Origin: Streptococcus infantis SK970
Lineage (GTDB): Bacteria > Bacillota > Bacilli > Lactobacillales > Streptococcaceae
Length of the DNA: 64,000 nt
Assembly: GCA_000223255.2 (NCBI GenBank)
Contig: AFUT01000008.1
Coordinates: forward strand, 124,001 to 188,000
Direction of reading: 5' to 3'
The notes under the pieces are model-generated. The model made no database searches. It had not been told where the DNA came from and worked only from the letters and a program-made list of their open reading frames with translations. Of this stretch, positions 18,132 through 28,653 are shown piece after piece (the first letter of the stretch is position 1; every line of letters begins with the position of its first letter). A program made the translations under genes and the position numbers.

Positions 18132-18789
18132 TCGTCGGTATCCTGTCACGAGCTTCTTTCTCCTCGTGACAACCCTGGTTTTTGTACTCATGTTTCTAAC
18201 CAGTGGTTTCAACTACACAAGCGCAGCTACCTTGTACCAGTTCGGAGCTGTGTATCCTCCTGCTATCAAGGCTATGCCTGAACAAATCTGGCGCTTATTC
18301 TCAGCAACCTTTGTCCATATTGGCTTGGAGCACTTTTTAGTCAATATGCTATCCCTCTACTTTTTGGGGCGTCAGATGGAGCAAATCTTTGGCTCCAAAC
18401 AGTTTTTCTTTATCTACCTTCTATCAGGTATGATGGGAAATCTATTTGTCCTAGTTTTTAGTCCCAACGCCATTACTGCAGGTGCTTCAACTGCTCTCTA
18501 TGGGATGTTCGCCTCTATTGTCGTTCTCCGTTATGCCTCACGCAACCCCTATCTCCAACAGCTTGGTCAATCCTACCTCTCCCTCTTAGTCATCAACCTA
18601 GTAGGTAGTGTCTTAATCCCTGGCATTAGCCTTGCTGGACATCTTGGAGGAGCTGTCGGTGGTGCATTACTGGCTATCGTCTTTCCAGTTCGAGGCGAAA
18701 GAAAGATATACAGCCCAGGCCAACGTGGTCTAGCAACTCTAGCCTTTATTGCTTTATCAGCTTTACTACTTTTTATCGGACTATTATAA
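18115..18789 (+). CDS. rhomboid family intramembrane serine protease
   Basis: The 224-residue protein has about seven membrane segments. The catalytic serine lies in GASTALYG (Ser125), the partner histidine in AGHLGGAVGG (His176), and the conserved HFLVNMLSLYFLG stretch (His73, Asn77) forms the oxyanion region. It cleaves substrates within the membrane; in pneumococcus I am not certain of its target. The start at 18115 follows GAGGAGG and is preferred over the upstream in-frame ATG at 18097. It is the last gene of its operon, ending at a strong bidirectional hairpin. Confidence 0.93.
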   Translation: MKEIFDRRYPVTSFFLLVTTLVFVLMFLTSGFNYTSAATLYQFGAVYPPAIKAMPEQIWRLFSATFVHIGLEHFLVNMLSLYFLGRQMEQIFGSKQFFFIYLLSGMMGNLFVLVFSPNAITAGASTALYGMFASIVVLRYASRNPYLQQLGQSYLSLLVINLVGSVLIPGISLAGHLGGAVGGALLAIVFPVRGERKIYSPGQRGLATLAFIALSALLLFIGLL

Positions 18790-18797
18790 AACAAGAA

Positions 18798-18845
18798 AAA
18801 CCATTGGAAACTCTCTCAGAGAGCTTTATTTCCAATGGTTTTTTT
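18798..18845. terminator. bidirectional terminator between rhomboid and GH1 genes
   Basis: AAACCATTGGAAA pairs with TTTCCAATGGTTT (13 bp), with an inner CTCTC/GAGAG helix and T7 on the plus strand; A-runs upstream serve the convergent minus-strand gene. Confidence 0.88.
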
Positions 18846-18865
18846 GAATCTATTTGAAAAGTAGT

Positions 18866-20245
18866 TTAAAATCCATTATTGTCACTGAGTTCTTTGAACC
18901 AGTGGCCTGATTTTTTCAGGCGTCGTTCTTGCGTTTCAAGGTCAAGCTCGACTAAACCATAACGGTTTTTATAGCTGTTGAGCCATGACCAGCAGTCGAT
19001 AAAGGTCCAAATCAAGTAGCCTTTACAGTTAGCACCGTCTTCAATGGCGCGATGAAGTTCACGAAGGTGACCTTTGACAAAGTCAATACGGTAATCATCC
19101 TGAATCATTCCATTTTCGCGGAATTTATCTTCACCTTCAACGCCCATCCCATTTTCGGTCAACATCCACTCGATATTGCCATAGTTTTCCTTGATGTTTT
19201 GGGCAATGTCATAAATCCCTTGCTCGTAGATTTCCCAACCGCGGTGCGGATTGATCTTACGACCAGGCATAACGTAAGGTTCATAGAAATGTTCTGGCAA
19301 GAGTGGACTATCAGGGTGCTTAGCAAAACGTGGCGCCATAACACGCAAAGGCTGATAATAGTTGACTCCTAGGAAGTCAACGGTGTTCTCGCGTATAAGT
19401 TCTAACTCTTCGGCTGTAGAATCTGGCAACAAATCATGCTCAGACAAAATTTCCACTAACTCTTCTGGATATGTTCCTAAAACAGACGGATCTAGGAAAG
19501 ATTGTGCTTGGAATAGATCAGCAATGCGTGCAGCTTTCACATCGGCAGGATGTTGACTACGTGGATAGGCTGGTGTCAAGTTGAGGACAATCCCAATCTT
19601 AGAATCCGGCAAGACTTCATGGCAGGCCTTCACCGCAAGAGTGCTGGCCAGTTGAGTGTTATAGGCTACCTGAACCGCAGCTTTAGCATCCACCTTATGT
19701 GGATAATGGGCATCATAGAAATAGCCAAACTCAACAGGAACGATAGGCTCATTGAAGGTAATCCACTGATCTACCATGTCTCCATAGGTTTCAAAACAGA
19801 AACGGGCATATTCTTCATAAGCTTTAATGGTTGCCTTATTTTCCCAACCATCGCCATCCTCTTGAAGGGCAAAAGGCAGATCAAAATGATAAAGATTGAC
19901 TAAGAGACGGATTCCCTTGGCCTTAATAGCTTCAAAGACCTGACGGTAAAAAGCCACACCTTGAGGATTGACTTCTCCACGCCCCTGTGGGAAAATACGA
20001 GACCATTGGATAGAGGTTCGAAAAGCTGTATGACCTGTTTCTAACAAAAGTTCAATGTCCTTCTCCCAATTTTCATAGAAGGTCGATGTTTTATCTGGTC
20101 CAATCCCATTATAGTAGCGATTTGGCTCTACTTGGAACCAATAATCCCAGAGATTATCTCCCTTGCCGTCACCAGGCACTCGACCTTCTGTCTGTGGTCC
20201 AGAAGTTGAGGAACCCCAGACAAAATCCTTTGGAAATTTTAGCAT
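18866..20245 (-). CDS. glycoside hydrolase family 1 beta-glucosidase
   Basis: The 459-residue enzyme has the normal GH1 length. Acid/base Glu166 lies in FNEP and nucleophile Glu364 in TENGMG; the N terminus FPKDFVWGSSTSGPQTEG is the family signature. Whether it cuts free or 6-phosphorylated glucosides is uncertain: the segment after the nucleophile (CWSWLNSYKNRYGL) only partly matches the Ser-Lys-Tyr phosphate site of phospho-glucosidases. No PTS gene is adjacent. In pneumococcus the homologue also lies next to proS. It is transcribed alone, with a BOX element upstream in its promoter region. Confidence 0.93.
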   Translation of the reverse strand: MLKFPKDFVWGSSTSGPQTEGRVPGDGKGDNLWDYWFQVEPNRYYNGIGPDKTSTFYENWEKDIELLLETGHTAFRTSIQWSRIFPQGRGEVNPQGVAFYRQVFEAIKAKGIRLLVNLYHFDLPFALQEDGDGWENKATIKAYEEYARFCFETYGDMVDQWITFNEPIVPVEFGYFYDAHYPHKVDAKAAVQVAYNTQLASTLAVKACHEVLPDSKIGIVLNLTPAYPRSQHPADVKAARIADLFQAQSFLDPSVLGTYPEELVEILSEHDLLPDSTAEELELIRENTVDFLGVNYYQPLRVMAPRFAKHPDSPLLPEHFYEPYVMPGRKINPHRGWEIYEQGIYDIAQNIKENYGNIEWMLTENGMGVEGEDKFRENGMIQDDYRIDFVKGHLRELHRAIEDGANCKGYLIWTFIDCWSWLNSYKNRYGLVELDLETQERRLKKSGHWFKELSDNNGF

Positions 20246-20263
20246 AACTCTACCTCTTTATTT

Positions 20264-20410
20264 ATACTCATCGAAATTCAAACCACGTCAGCTACACCTT
20301 GCCGTATATTTGTTAGTGACCTCGTCAGTTCTATCCACAACCTCAAAACGGTGTTTTGAGCAACCTGCGGCTAGCTTCCTAGTTTGCTCTTTGATTTTCA
20401 TTGAGTATTA
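20264..20410. repeat. BOX element
   Basis: The region matches the pneumococcal BOX repeat in reverse orientation: boxA-like (ACCACGTCAGCTACACCTTG), a middle segment with AACCTGCGGCTAGCTTCCTA, and the end TTTGATTTTCATTGAGTATT. The outer ends (ATACTCATCGAAAT and ATTTTCATTGAGTAT) are imperfect inverted repeats. BOX elements are non-autonomous, RNA-structured repeats common in Mitis-group genomes that can alter expression of neighbours. It lies between the GH1 start and proS. Confidence 0.85.
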
Positions 20411-20432
20411 CTCTTTTTATCTCATTATAAAG

Positions 20433-20475
20433 AAAAAACAAGGCAAAAACTAGTTACATTTTTGTCTTGTTTTTC
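20433..20475 (-). terminator. proS terminator
   Basis: AAACAAG-G-CAAAAA pairs with TTTTTG-T-CTTGTTT, with A and T runs on either side. It lies 16 bases after the proS stop. Confidence 0.8.
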
Positions 20476-20490
20476 TTCTGATTATAGATT

Positions 20491-22353
<1,863 letters not shown>

Positions 22354-22360
22354 CTAATTC

Positions 22361-23617
22361 TTAAAAGAAGGTACGCATGATGTCGTTCCAAGTCACGGCG
22401 ATCATCAAGACAACCATAATCACAACTCCAACTAGAGTAACATAGGTTTCAATTTCTTGTTTCAGCGGTTTACGGCGAATGGCTTCGATGATGTTGAGCA
22501 CGATTTTACCACCGTCTAGTGCCGGGATAGGAATCAAGTTGAAAATCCCGATATTGATGGAAATCATAGCCAAGAAGAACAAAACATTCTCAAGACCATT
22601 TTTAGCAGCATCACTACTTGCCTTAAAGATAGCAACAGGTCCACCTAGTTTATTCAAGTCGGGTTGAAAAATCAAGTTTTTCAAGGCATTGAGAATTCGT
22701 AAAGCCGAGTCAGCTGCACTAGTAAATCCACCTACAAACATAGACCAGATATCTGATTTGAGTCTCGGTTGAACACCTAGAATATAACGCCCTTGACTTT
22801 CCTCAGGGGTCACACTAACTTGTTTTTCAGTTCCATTTTCAGAGACTGTTACATCCAATACAGGTGCTGTTTTGTCTTTGGTCTCTGTCTCAACTACCTG
22901 AATCAAATCTTGCCAGTTACTAATTTCGTGTGAACCGACTTTAGTGATTTGTGCTGTATTTTCAACACCAGCCTTAGCAATCGCACTATCAGGGATGATG
23001 CTAAAGTTATTGCTTTGCGTATCTCGAACGCCACCCTGCATGAAAATCAGAATCCAAAAAACGATAACTCCTAGAATAAAGTTATTCATAGGGCCTGCAA
23101 AGTTAGTAATCAACTTGCCCCAGACAGTCGCATTCTGATATTGAACATCTAGCGGAGCGATACGAACTTCCGTTCCGTCAGCTTCCACGATAGTTGCATC
23201 ATGGTCTACAGAGAACGTTTTTTCCTCTTCCAAAACCAGACCTGTGATAAAGAGTTTATCCTCAAAGTCAAACTGAGTGACCTGCATAGGAAGAGCCGTT
23301 TGGTCGACCTTCTTACCAGAAAGATTAATGCGCTTCACCTTACCATCTTCGGCTAAGGTCAAACTAACAGGAGTTCCTGTCTTAATCTCTGTGGTATCCT
23401 CACCCCAACCTGCCATGCGGACATACCCACCAAGTGGTAGGAGACGAATCGTGTAAGCAGTCCCGTCTTTCCCGATATGGGCAAAGATTTTCGGACCCAT
23501 ACCAATGGCAAATTCACGAACCAGAATTCCAGACTTCTTAGCAAAGTAGAAATGGCCGAACTCGTGAACCACCACGATAATCCCAAAAACAAGGATAAAG
23601 GTTAATAATCCTAACAT
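22361..23617 (-). CDS. rseP: site-2-type membrane zinc metalloprotease (RseP/Eep)
   Basis: The 418-residue membrane protease carries the zinc motif HEFGH at residues 18-22 in the first helix. It has one PDZ domain (about 200-280, [19 protein letters not shown]), and the third zinc ligand is in [13 protein letters not shown] near residue 362. In streptococci and enterococci the Eep protein trims signal-peptide fragments and pheromones and takes part in regulated intramembrane proteolysis. It sits between cdsA and proS, the usual arrangement. The ATG follows AAGGTGAAC. Confidence 0.95.
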   Translation of the reverse strand: MLGLLTFILVFGIIVVVHEFGHFYFAKKSGILVREFAIGMGPKIFAHIGKDGTAYTIRLLPLGGYVRMAGWGEDTTEIKTGTPVSLTLAEDGKVKRINLSGKKVDQTALPMQVTQFDFEDKLFITGLVLEEEKTFSVDHDATIVEADGTEVRIAPLDVQYQNATVWGKLITNFAGPMNNFILGVIVFWILIFMQGGVRDTQSNNFSIIPDSAIAKAGVENTAQITKVGSHEISNWQDLIQVVETETKDKTAPVLDVTVSENGTEKQVSVTPEESQGRYILGVQPRLKSDIWSMFVGGFTSAADSALRILNALKNLIFQPDLNKLGGPVAIFKASSDAAKNGLENVLFFLAMISINIGIFNLIPIPALDGGKIVLNIIEAIRRKPLKQEIETYVTLVGVVIMVVLMIAVTWNDIMRTFF

Positions 23618-23638
23618 TTAATATTTGTTCACCTTTCC

Positions 23639-24442
23639 TTAAAATAAGCCAAAGAGGTGCATAATAGGGAAAACAGCCAACATAGAGTCAAAGCGATCAA
23701 GCACCCCACCATGTCCTGGGATAAATTTCCCCGAATCCTTGACACCAAAATGGCGTTTCATAGCACTCTCAATCAAGTCACCCAATTGCCCTGCAATACT
23801 AAAGAAAATAGCAAAGATCGTCATTTTGTAAATGCCATAAGGAAGGGCAACTGTACTATCCACTAACATAAAGATAAGAGTAACAAGCATGGCAGCTAAA
23901 ATTCCACCAAAGGCTCCCTCGATTGATTTGTTCGGAGAGACTCTCGGAGCCAATCTTCTCTTACCGAAATTCATTCCGACCAAGTAAGCCCCACTATCTG
24001 TCGCCCATACGATACAGAGGGCCAAGAGGGCTTTATCCAAGCCTGCGATTCGAGCATCGACTAAAGCGTTGAAGCCAAAACCAACATAGAAACTCATAGC
24101 AATCGGGTATACAGCGTCCTCAATGGTGTAACTCTTGCTAAAAACAGTGCAACCTAACATGATAAAAATCACAACACCATATGCGACAACATTCCCATCT
24201 ACAGGTAAAAAGGTCAGATAGTTTTCTAGGGGGATTGTCAGTGCGAAAGTCGCTAACAAGGTCAGCAAGCCCTCAGGGGTCATGGTATTTAACCCTTTCA
24301 TCTGAAGCAACTCATGAACCCCTAGCATGGCTAGAAGTCCCATAGCAATCTGTAACCAAAGCCCACCAATCACCAAGAGCGGAATAAAGATTGCTAAGGC
24401 CAGAGCGGCAAATATGCTTCTCTTTAATAAATCCTTTTTCAT
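23639..24442 (-). CDS. cdsA: phosphatidate cytidylyltransferase
   Basis: The 267-residue membrane enzyme forms CDP-diacylglycerol from phosphatidic acid and CTP. About seven hydrophobic segments precede the C-terminal CDS signature GDLIESAMKRHFGVKDSGKF followed by IPGHGGVLDRFDS (residues about 220-255). The aspartates and lysine of this signature form the active site. It is located between uppS and rseP, as in most streptococci. Confidence 0.96.
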   Translation of the reverse strand: MKKDLLKRSIFAALALAIFIPLLVIGGLWLQIAMGLLAMLGVHELLQMKGLNTMTPEGLLTLLATFALTIPLENYLTFLPVDGNVVAYGVVIFIMLGCTVFSKSYTIEDAVYPIAMSFYVGFGFNALVDARIAGLDKALLALCIVWATDSGAYLVGMNFGKRRLAPRVSPNKSIEGAFGGILAAMLVTLIFMLVDSTVALPYGIYKMTIFAIFFSIAGQLGDLIESAMKRHFGVKDSGKFIPGHGGVLDRFDSMLAVFPIMHLFGLF

Positions 24443-24451
24443 AACTTCTTC

Positions 24452-25203
24452 CTAAACGCCTCCAAATCGACGATTGCGGCGATTATACTCTGCAATAGCT
24501 TCTTTCAAAGCTTCCTCATCAAAGTCAGGCCACAAAACATCTGTGAAATAAAGTTCACTATAAGCAGCCTGCCAAGGCAAGAAATTGCTCAAGCGAAGCT
24601 CCCCACTCGTTCGAATGATTAAGTCCGGGTCGCGCAAAGTTTTCGGCAAATGTCCAGTAAAGAGGTATTCCCCAACCAACTCTTCCGTAATATCGCCTGG
24701 ATTCACCTTAGCATCCAAAACATCCTGTGCAATCAACTTGACAGCTTGTGTAATCTCAGCTCGTCCACCGTAATTAAGGGCAAAATTGAGAATCAAACCT
24801 GTGTTCAACTTGGTCAACTCCTCTGCCTTTTTTAAAGCTTCAAAAGTCTGTTTCGGCAAACGATCAGTTTCCCCAATCATTTGGATCTTCATGTTCTTTT
24901 GGTGCAATTCGGGGACATACTTATCATAAAATTCAACAGGCAAGTTCATGATAAACTTGACTTCCTGGTCTGGACGTGTCCAATTTTCAGTCGAGAAGGC
25001 ATAGACAGTCATAGCCTTGACACCCATATCACTAGCAGCAATGGCTACCGTTCTCAAAGCATCCATCCCAGCCTTATGCCCAAAGACACGTGGCTGCATC
25101 CGTTTTTGGCCCAACGTCCATTACCATCCATGATAACTCCGATGTGCGCTGGTACCATCGCTGGTGTTTCTGTAACTTTATCTTTTTTTAAAAATCCAAA
25201 CAT
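24452..25203 (-). CDS. uppS: undecaprenyl diphosphate synthase (frameshifted)
   Basis: The enzyme makes the C55 lipid carrier for peptidoglycan and wall polymers and is essential. The ATG at 25203 gives MFGFLKKDKV and the conserved MDGNGRWAK with the catalytic Asp, then leaves frame at an A5 run (plus strand T5, 25103-25107). Adding one A continues as KRMQPRVFGHKAGM through SGELRLSNFLPWQ and YFTDVLWPDFDE, giving the normal length of about 251 residues. An essential gene broken in a homopolymer argues for a sequence error. It is first in the uppS-cdsA-rseP-proS operon. Confidence 0.92.
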
Positions 25204-25328
25204 GATTGTATTCCTATTCAAAAATCTATCGTTTCATTATACCATATTTTTCGCTTTTCTTCTATCATATTCTCTTATTCTAAGGCGGAATTCCCTATAG
25301 AACTCCCATCTTTCTAAACTAACAAGCC

Positions 25329-25399
25329 TTGCATTTCACAGAGAAAGTTGGTACAATAAAACATAAAGATTAGTCCTTGTTCAATCACAGGGATTTTTT
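25329..25399 (+). promoter_or_regulatory. promoter and leader hairpin of the HhH protein gene
   Basis: TTGCAT (25329-25334) and TACAAT (25352-25357) with a 17-base spacer form a good promoter. In the leader, TCCTTGT (25374-25380) pairs with ACAGGGA (25387-25393, one G-U), followed by T6, then GAAAGG and the ATG at 25417. The hairpin looks like a weak attenuator. Confidence 0.6.
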
Positions 25400-25416
25400 A
25401 TTGAAAGGATTTTACC

Positions 25417-25812
25417 ATGTCAAAGAAACTACAACGTAAAAAACAATTAAGAAACAACCTTCGTCGTTCAGGTGCGCTTTCAAACGCTGTGAACAAGGTT
25501 GTCGAAGAAACAAAAAAAGTTGTGAAGCATGCTGAAAAAGCAGCAAGTGAGGCAGGAAAAGCAGTCTCTAAGCAAGTAGAAAAAGCTGTAGAAGCAACTA
25601 AAGAGCAAGCCCACAAACTTACAACTTCTGTTGAAGATTTCGCAGCTGACCTAGGCGGACTTCCACTTGACCGTGCTAAAACTTTCTACGATGAAGGGAT
25701 CAAGTCTGCTGCTGACTTCAAAAACTGGACAGAAAAAGAACTCCTTACCTTGAAAGGAATCGGTCCAGCTACTATCAAAAAATTAAAAGAAAATGGCATC
25801 AAGTTCAAGTAA
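25417..25812 (+). CDS. small basic helix-hairpin-helix protein
   Basis: The 131-residue protein has two parts. Residues 1-70 are lysine/alanine-rich, of the KKVVKHAEKAASEAGKAV type, resembling histone H1 or LEA-like tails. Residues 75-131 are a compact domain with a helix-hairpin-helix motif, LLTLKGIGPATIKKLKENGI, a non-specific DNA-binding fold. It is probably nucleoid-associated; no close functional homologue is known to me. It has its own promoter and a leader hairpin. It is followed by the T-box leader of the valS region. Confidence 0.8.
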   Translation: MSKKLQRKKQLRNNLRRSGALSNAVNKVVEETKKVVKHAEKAASEAGKAVSKQVEKAVEATKEQAHKLTTSVEDFAADLGGLPLDRAKTFYDEGIKSAADFKNWTEKELLTLKGIGPATIKKLKENGIKFK

Positions 25813-25825
25813 TCTTTCTTGTCCC

Positions 25826-26076
25826 TTGCATTTCCGTGAAAAACTTGTTAAAATAAAGCCATTAGAGGTGTTTTGAATCCCACATTTTACAGAAAGTGGC
25901 GGTGCTGAGAAGTCCACAAATGTGTCAAAACTAGTTGCTAGTGAGTTGAAATTAAAAAATGAAATATAAATGTCTTTTTGTTTTAAAGACGAGAGTTGCG
26001 GGCATCTGCCCGAAATTGGGTGGTACCGCGGATAAACACATTCGTCCCTGTCAGATTAATGACAGGGGCGATTTTT
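25826..26076 (+). promoter_or_regulatory. T-box riboswitch leader (probably tRNA-Val)
   Basis: A promoter (TTGCAT 25826-25831, TAAAAT 25849-25854, 17-base spacer) starts a leader of about 215 bases. It has the T-box core GGTGGTACCGCG (26019-26030), an upstream Stem I region (about 25862-25935) and GAGAGTTGCGGGC near 25991. The terminator stem is CGTCCCTGTC/GACAGGGGCG (26043-26070) with T6. T-box leaders read the charging state of one tRNA and prevent termination when it is uncharged. Valine is inferred from valS downstream; a GTC followed by A at 25924-25927 is a possible specifier. Between this leader and valS lie the GNAT gene and a restriction-modification cluster. Confidence 0.92.
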
Positions 26077-26097
26077 TGTAGAAAGCGAGGTAGAAGG

Positions 26098-26655
26098 ATG
26101 ACAAGAGCAGAGTTACCAGAACGAATAGAGACTGAGCGTCTCGTTTTACGAGTCCGTACAGTAGCTGATGCTGAGGATATTCATGCCTACGCTAGTCTCC
26201 CAGAAGTTTCTTACCCAGCTGGCTTTCCACCCGTCAAGACCTTAGAAGATGAGATTTATTACCTAGAACATATCCTTCCCGAGCGCAATCAAAAGGACAA
26301 TCTCCCAGATGGTTATGGGATTGTGGTCAAAGGGACTGATAAGATTATCGGCTCTGTTGACTTCAATCATCGCCACGAAGACGATGTGCTGGAGATTGGC
26401 TATACCTTGCACCCGGATTATTGGGGTCGCGGTTATGTACCAGAAGCAGCGCGTGCCTTGATTGATCTAGGTTTTAAAGATTTAGGACTTCACAAGATAG
26501 AATTGTCTTGCTTTGGTTACAACCTTCAAAGTCAACGAGTCGCTGAGAAACTTGGCTTCACCCTCGAAGCTCGCATAAGGGATCGCAAGGATGCCCAAGG
26601 TAACCGCTGTGATGATTTGAGATATGGCTTGCTGAAGAGTGAGTGGGAAATTTAG
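26098..26655 (+). CDS. GNAT N-acetyltransferase under T-box control
   Basis: The 185-residue protein belongs to the RimJ/RimL-like acetyltransferases. It has IETERLVLRVRTVADAED at the start, IIGSVDFN, the acetyl-CoA site region LHPDYWGRGYVPEAARAL and the final NLQSQRVAEKLGFTLEARI. The start at 26098 follows GAGGTAGAAGG; longer frames reach back into the T-box and are not real. In pneumococcus a similar gene lies upstream of valS, as I recall, so this is the ancestral partner of the T-box. Only 12 bases separate it from the restriction-modification genes. Confidence 0.9.
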   Translation: MTRAELPERIETERLVLRVRTVADAEDIHAYASLPEVSYPAGFPPVKTLEDEIYYLEHILPERNQKDNLPDGYGIVVKGTDKIIGSVDFNHRHEDDVLEIGYTLHPDYWGRGYVPEAARALIDLGFKDLGLHKIELSCFGYNLQSQRVAEKLGFTLEARIRDRKDAQGNRCDDLRYGLLKSEWEI

Positions 26656-26667
26656 TAATGAAAAGAG

Positions 26668-28653
26668 ATGAATAATGGCAAAAAAGAAGTAAATACTGAT
26701 TTATGGGTTCATGAACTCTTGAAAGAAGCAGGAATTCGTGAAAATTTTGATGCGCAAGGAAGCAATGTTAAAGAGATTGATGAAGCTCTGAAAACTGCCT
26801 CGAAAAAAGGGACTGGAAATTCAGGTTTCCCGGAATACGTTGGAATTGTTAAAGATTTTTTAATCATTATTGAGGATAAACCTGGATTATCAAAACATAT
26901 CAATTATACAGATGATGATTTAATTGCTAATGATACTAAATCAAACACAGACTACGCAGTAAACGGAGCGGTCTTTTATGCTAGGCATTTAGCAGATAAG
27001 GTTAGTTATAAAAAATCATTGCTGTAGGAATTAGTGGTAATGAAAAAAACACCGCATTACACCTGTTTTTGTGAATGAACGGGGTGAGTATTTTGAACTT
27101 GCTGACATTGAAACTTTGATTTCTTTCTCAATAGATAATATTGATGAATATTACGTAAAAGAGATTCTTCAAGAGGAAACAAATTTTGAAAAAGAAACTG
27201 CTGAGATTTTAAAAGATGCAGCGACTTTACATAATGATTTGAGAAATTATGGCAATATTGAGGAAAAGAATAAACCTCTAATTGTTTCAGGAATCCTGTT
27301 AGCATTGAGAGAAACGGAGCATGGAAACTTCTCTTTGGAAAGTTTAACTGGAGATACTGTAAAAACAGACGGCTCAAAGATTTATACTGCCATCAAGTCT
27401 AACCTTCAGCGTGCTAATGTATCTCCTGAAGTAAAAAAGATAAATTACTTAGTCAGTTTGCCATCATTAGAGACGATGTAAAAATTAATGAGAAAAATGC
27501 TAATCTAGGTAAAACACCTATCAAATACTTTACAGAATTTCTTTATAAAAGTATCTACCAAAGTTTAAGATATTACAATTCTGCTGAGGATTATCTTGGT
27601 CGTTTTTACGGGGAATTTATGTCATACTCTGGAGGAGACGGTCAAAATTTAGGTATTGTCTTAACACCAAAACATATAACACAACTTTTTTGTGATTTAG
27701 TTGATTTAAAGCCGACGGATAAGGTTTTTGATCCGACTTGCGGTACAGCAGGGTTCTTAATCGCTGCTATGCATGATATGTTAACAAAAGCAGAAAATGA
27801 TTCTCAACGTGACCAAATTCGGAAACATCAGCTCTTCGGGATTGAAGAACAATCTTATATGTTTACAATTGCTACGACGAATATGATATTACGCGGTGAT
27901 GGAAAAAGTAACCTTGAAAACCAAGACTTTCTACGCCAAAATCCTAGTAAGCTTCAGCTAAAACAATGCAACGTTGGTATGATGAATCCGCCATATTCAA
28001 TGGGTTCGACAGCCAATACCGAACTATATGAAATCAACTTTACAGAACATCTGTTAAATTCTTTAGTTGAAGGCGCTAAGGCGGTTGTCATCGTCCCTCA
28101 GTCCACCTTTACAGGGAAGACCAAGTTTGAAAAAGAAACTAAACAAAATATTTTAAAACACCATACTTTAGAGGGTGTTATCACACTTAATAAGAATACC
28201 TTTTATGGCGTAGGAACAAACCCTTGTATTGCAGTATTCACAGCTGGTATACCGCATCGTCCGGAAAAAGAATGCAAATTTATCAACTTTGAAAATGATG
28301 GTTTTGAAGTCTCTAAACACATCGGCCTGGTTGAAACAGCTACAGCTAAGGATAAAAAACAACACTTGCTTGATGTCTGGTTTGATCGCACAGAAGCAGA
28401 AACTAAGTTCTGTGTTCAAACAACAATTGAAGCTGATGATGAATGGCTTCACTCTTTCTATTACTTTAATGATGAAATTCCTTCTGAGGAAGATTTTCAA
28501 AAGACCATTGCAGATTATCTAACTTTTGAAGTCAATATGATTACTCATGGCCGAGGTTATCTTTTCGGAATAGAAGAAAAAGAGAATTATCAAGAAAATA
28601 CCGATATTGAGGAACTTCCGATGGTAGCGGAAAAAGGTGACAAGTATGAATGA
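26668..28653 (+). CDS. BcgI/type I-like fused nuclease-N6-adenine methyltransferase (frameshifted)
   Basis: Once repaired this is one protein of about 662 residues. The N terminus has a PD-(D/E)XK-like nuclease motif, GFPEYVGIVKDFLIIIEDK at 53-71. A helical region follows, then a gamma-class adenine methyltransferase with motif I DPTCGTAGFL (about 355) and motif IV NPPY (about 441). The absence of a separate HsdR gene plus this fusion resembles BcgI-like type IIB/IIG enzymes that use a separate specificity subunit. Breaks lie at A6 27010-27015, A7 27043-27049 and near 27449-27455, each one missing base. The start is uncertain: ATGGC at 26675 would fit better if another A were missing. It overlaps RhuM by eight bases. 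Confidence 0.82.

Noticed and set aside
22361..23617. Assignment of the membrane protease as a sporulation SpoIVFB-type enzyme
   Set aside because: The PDZ domain and cdsA-proS neighbours match RseP/Eep; streptococci do not sporulate.
25996..26097. Longer N terminus for the GNAT gene
   Set aside because: It would translate the T-box antiterminator and terminator; the ATG at 26098 has a good ribosome site.
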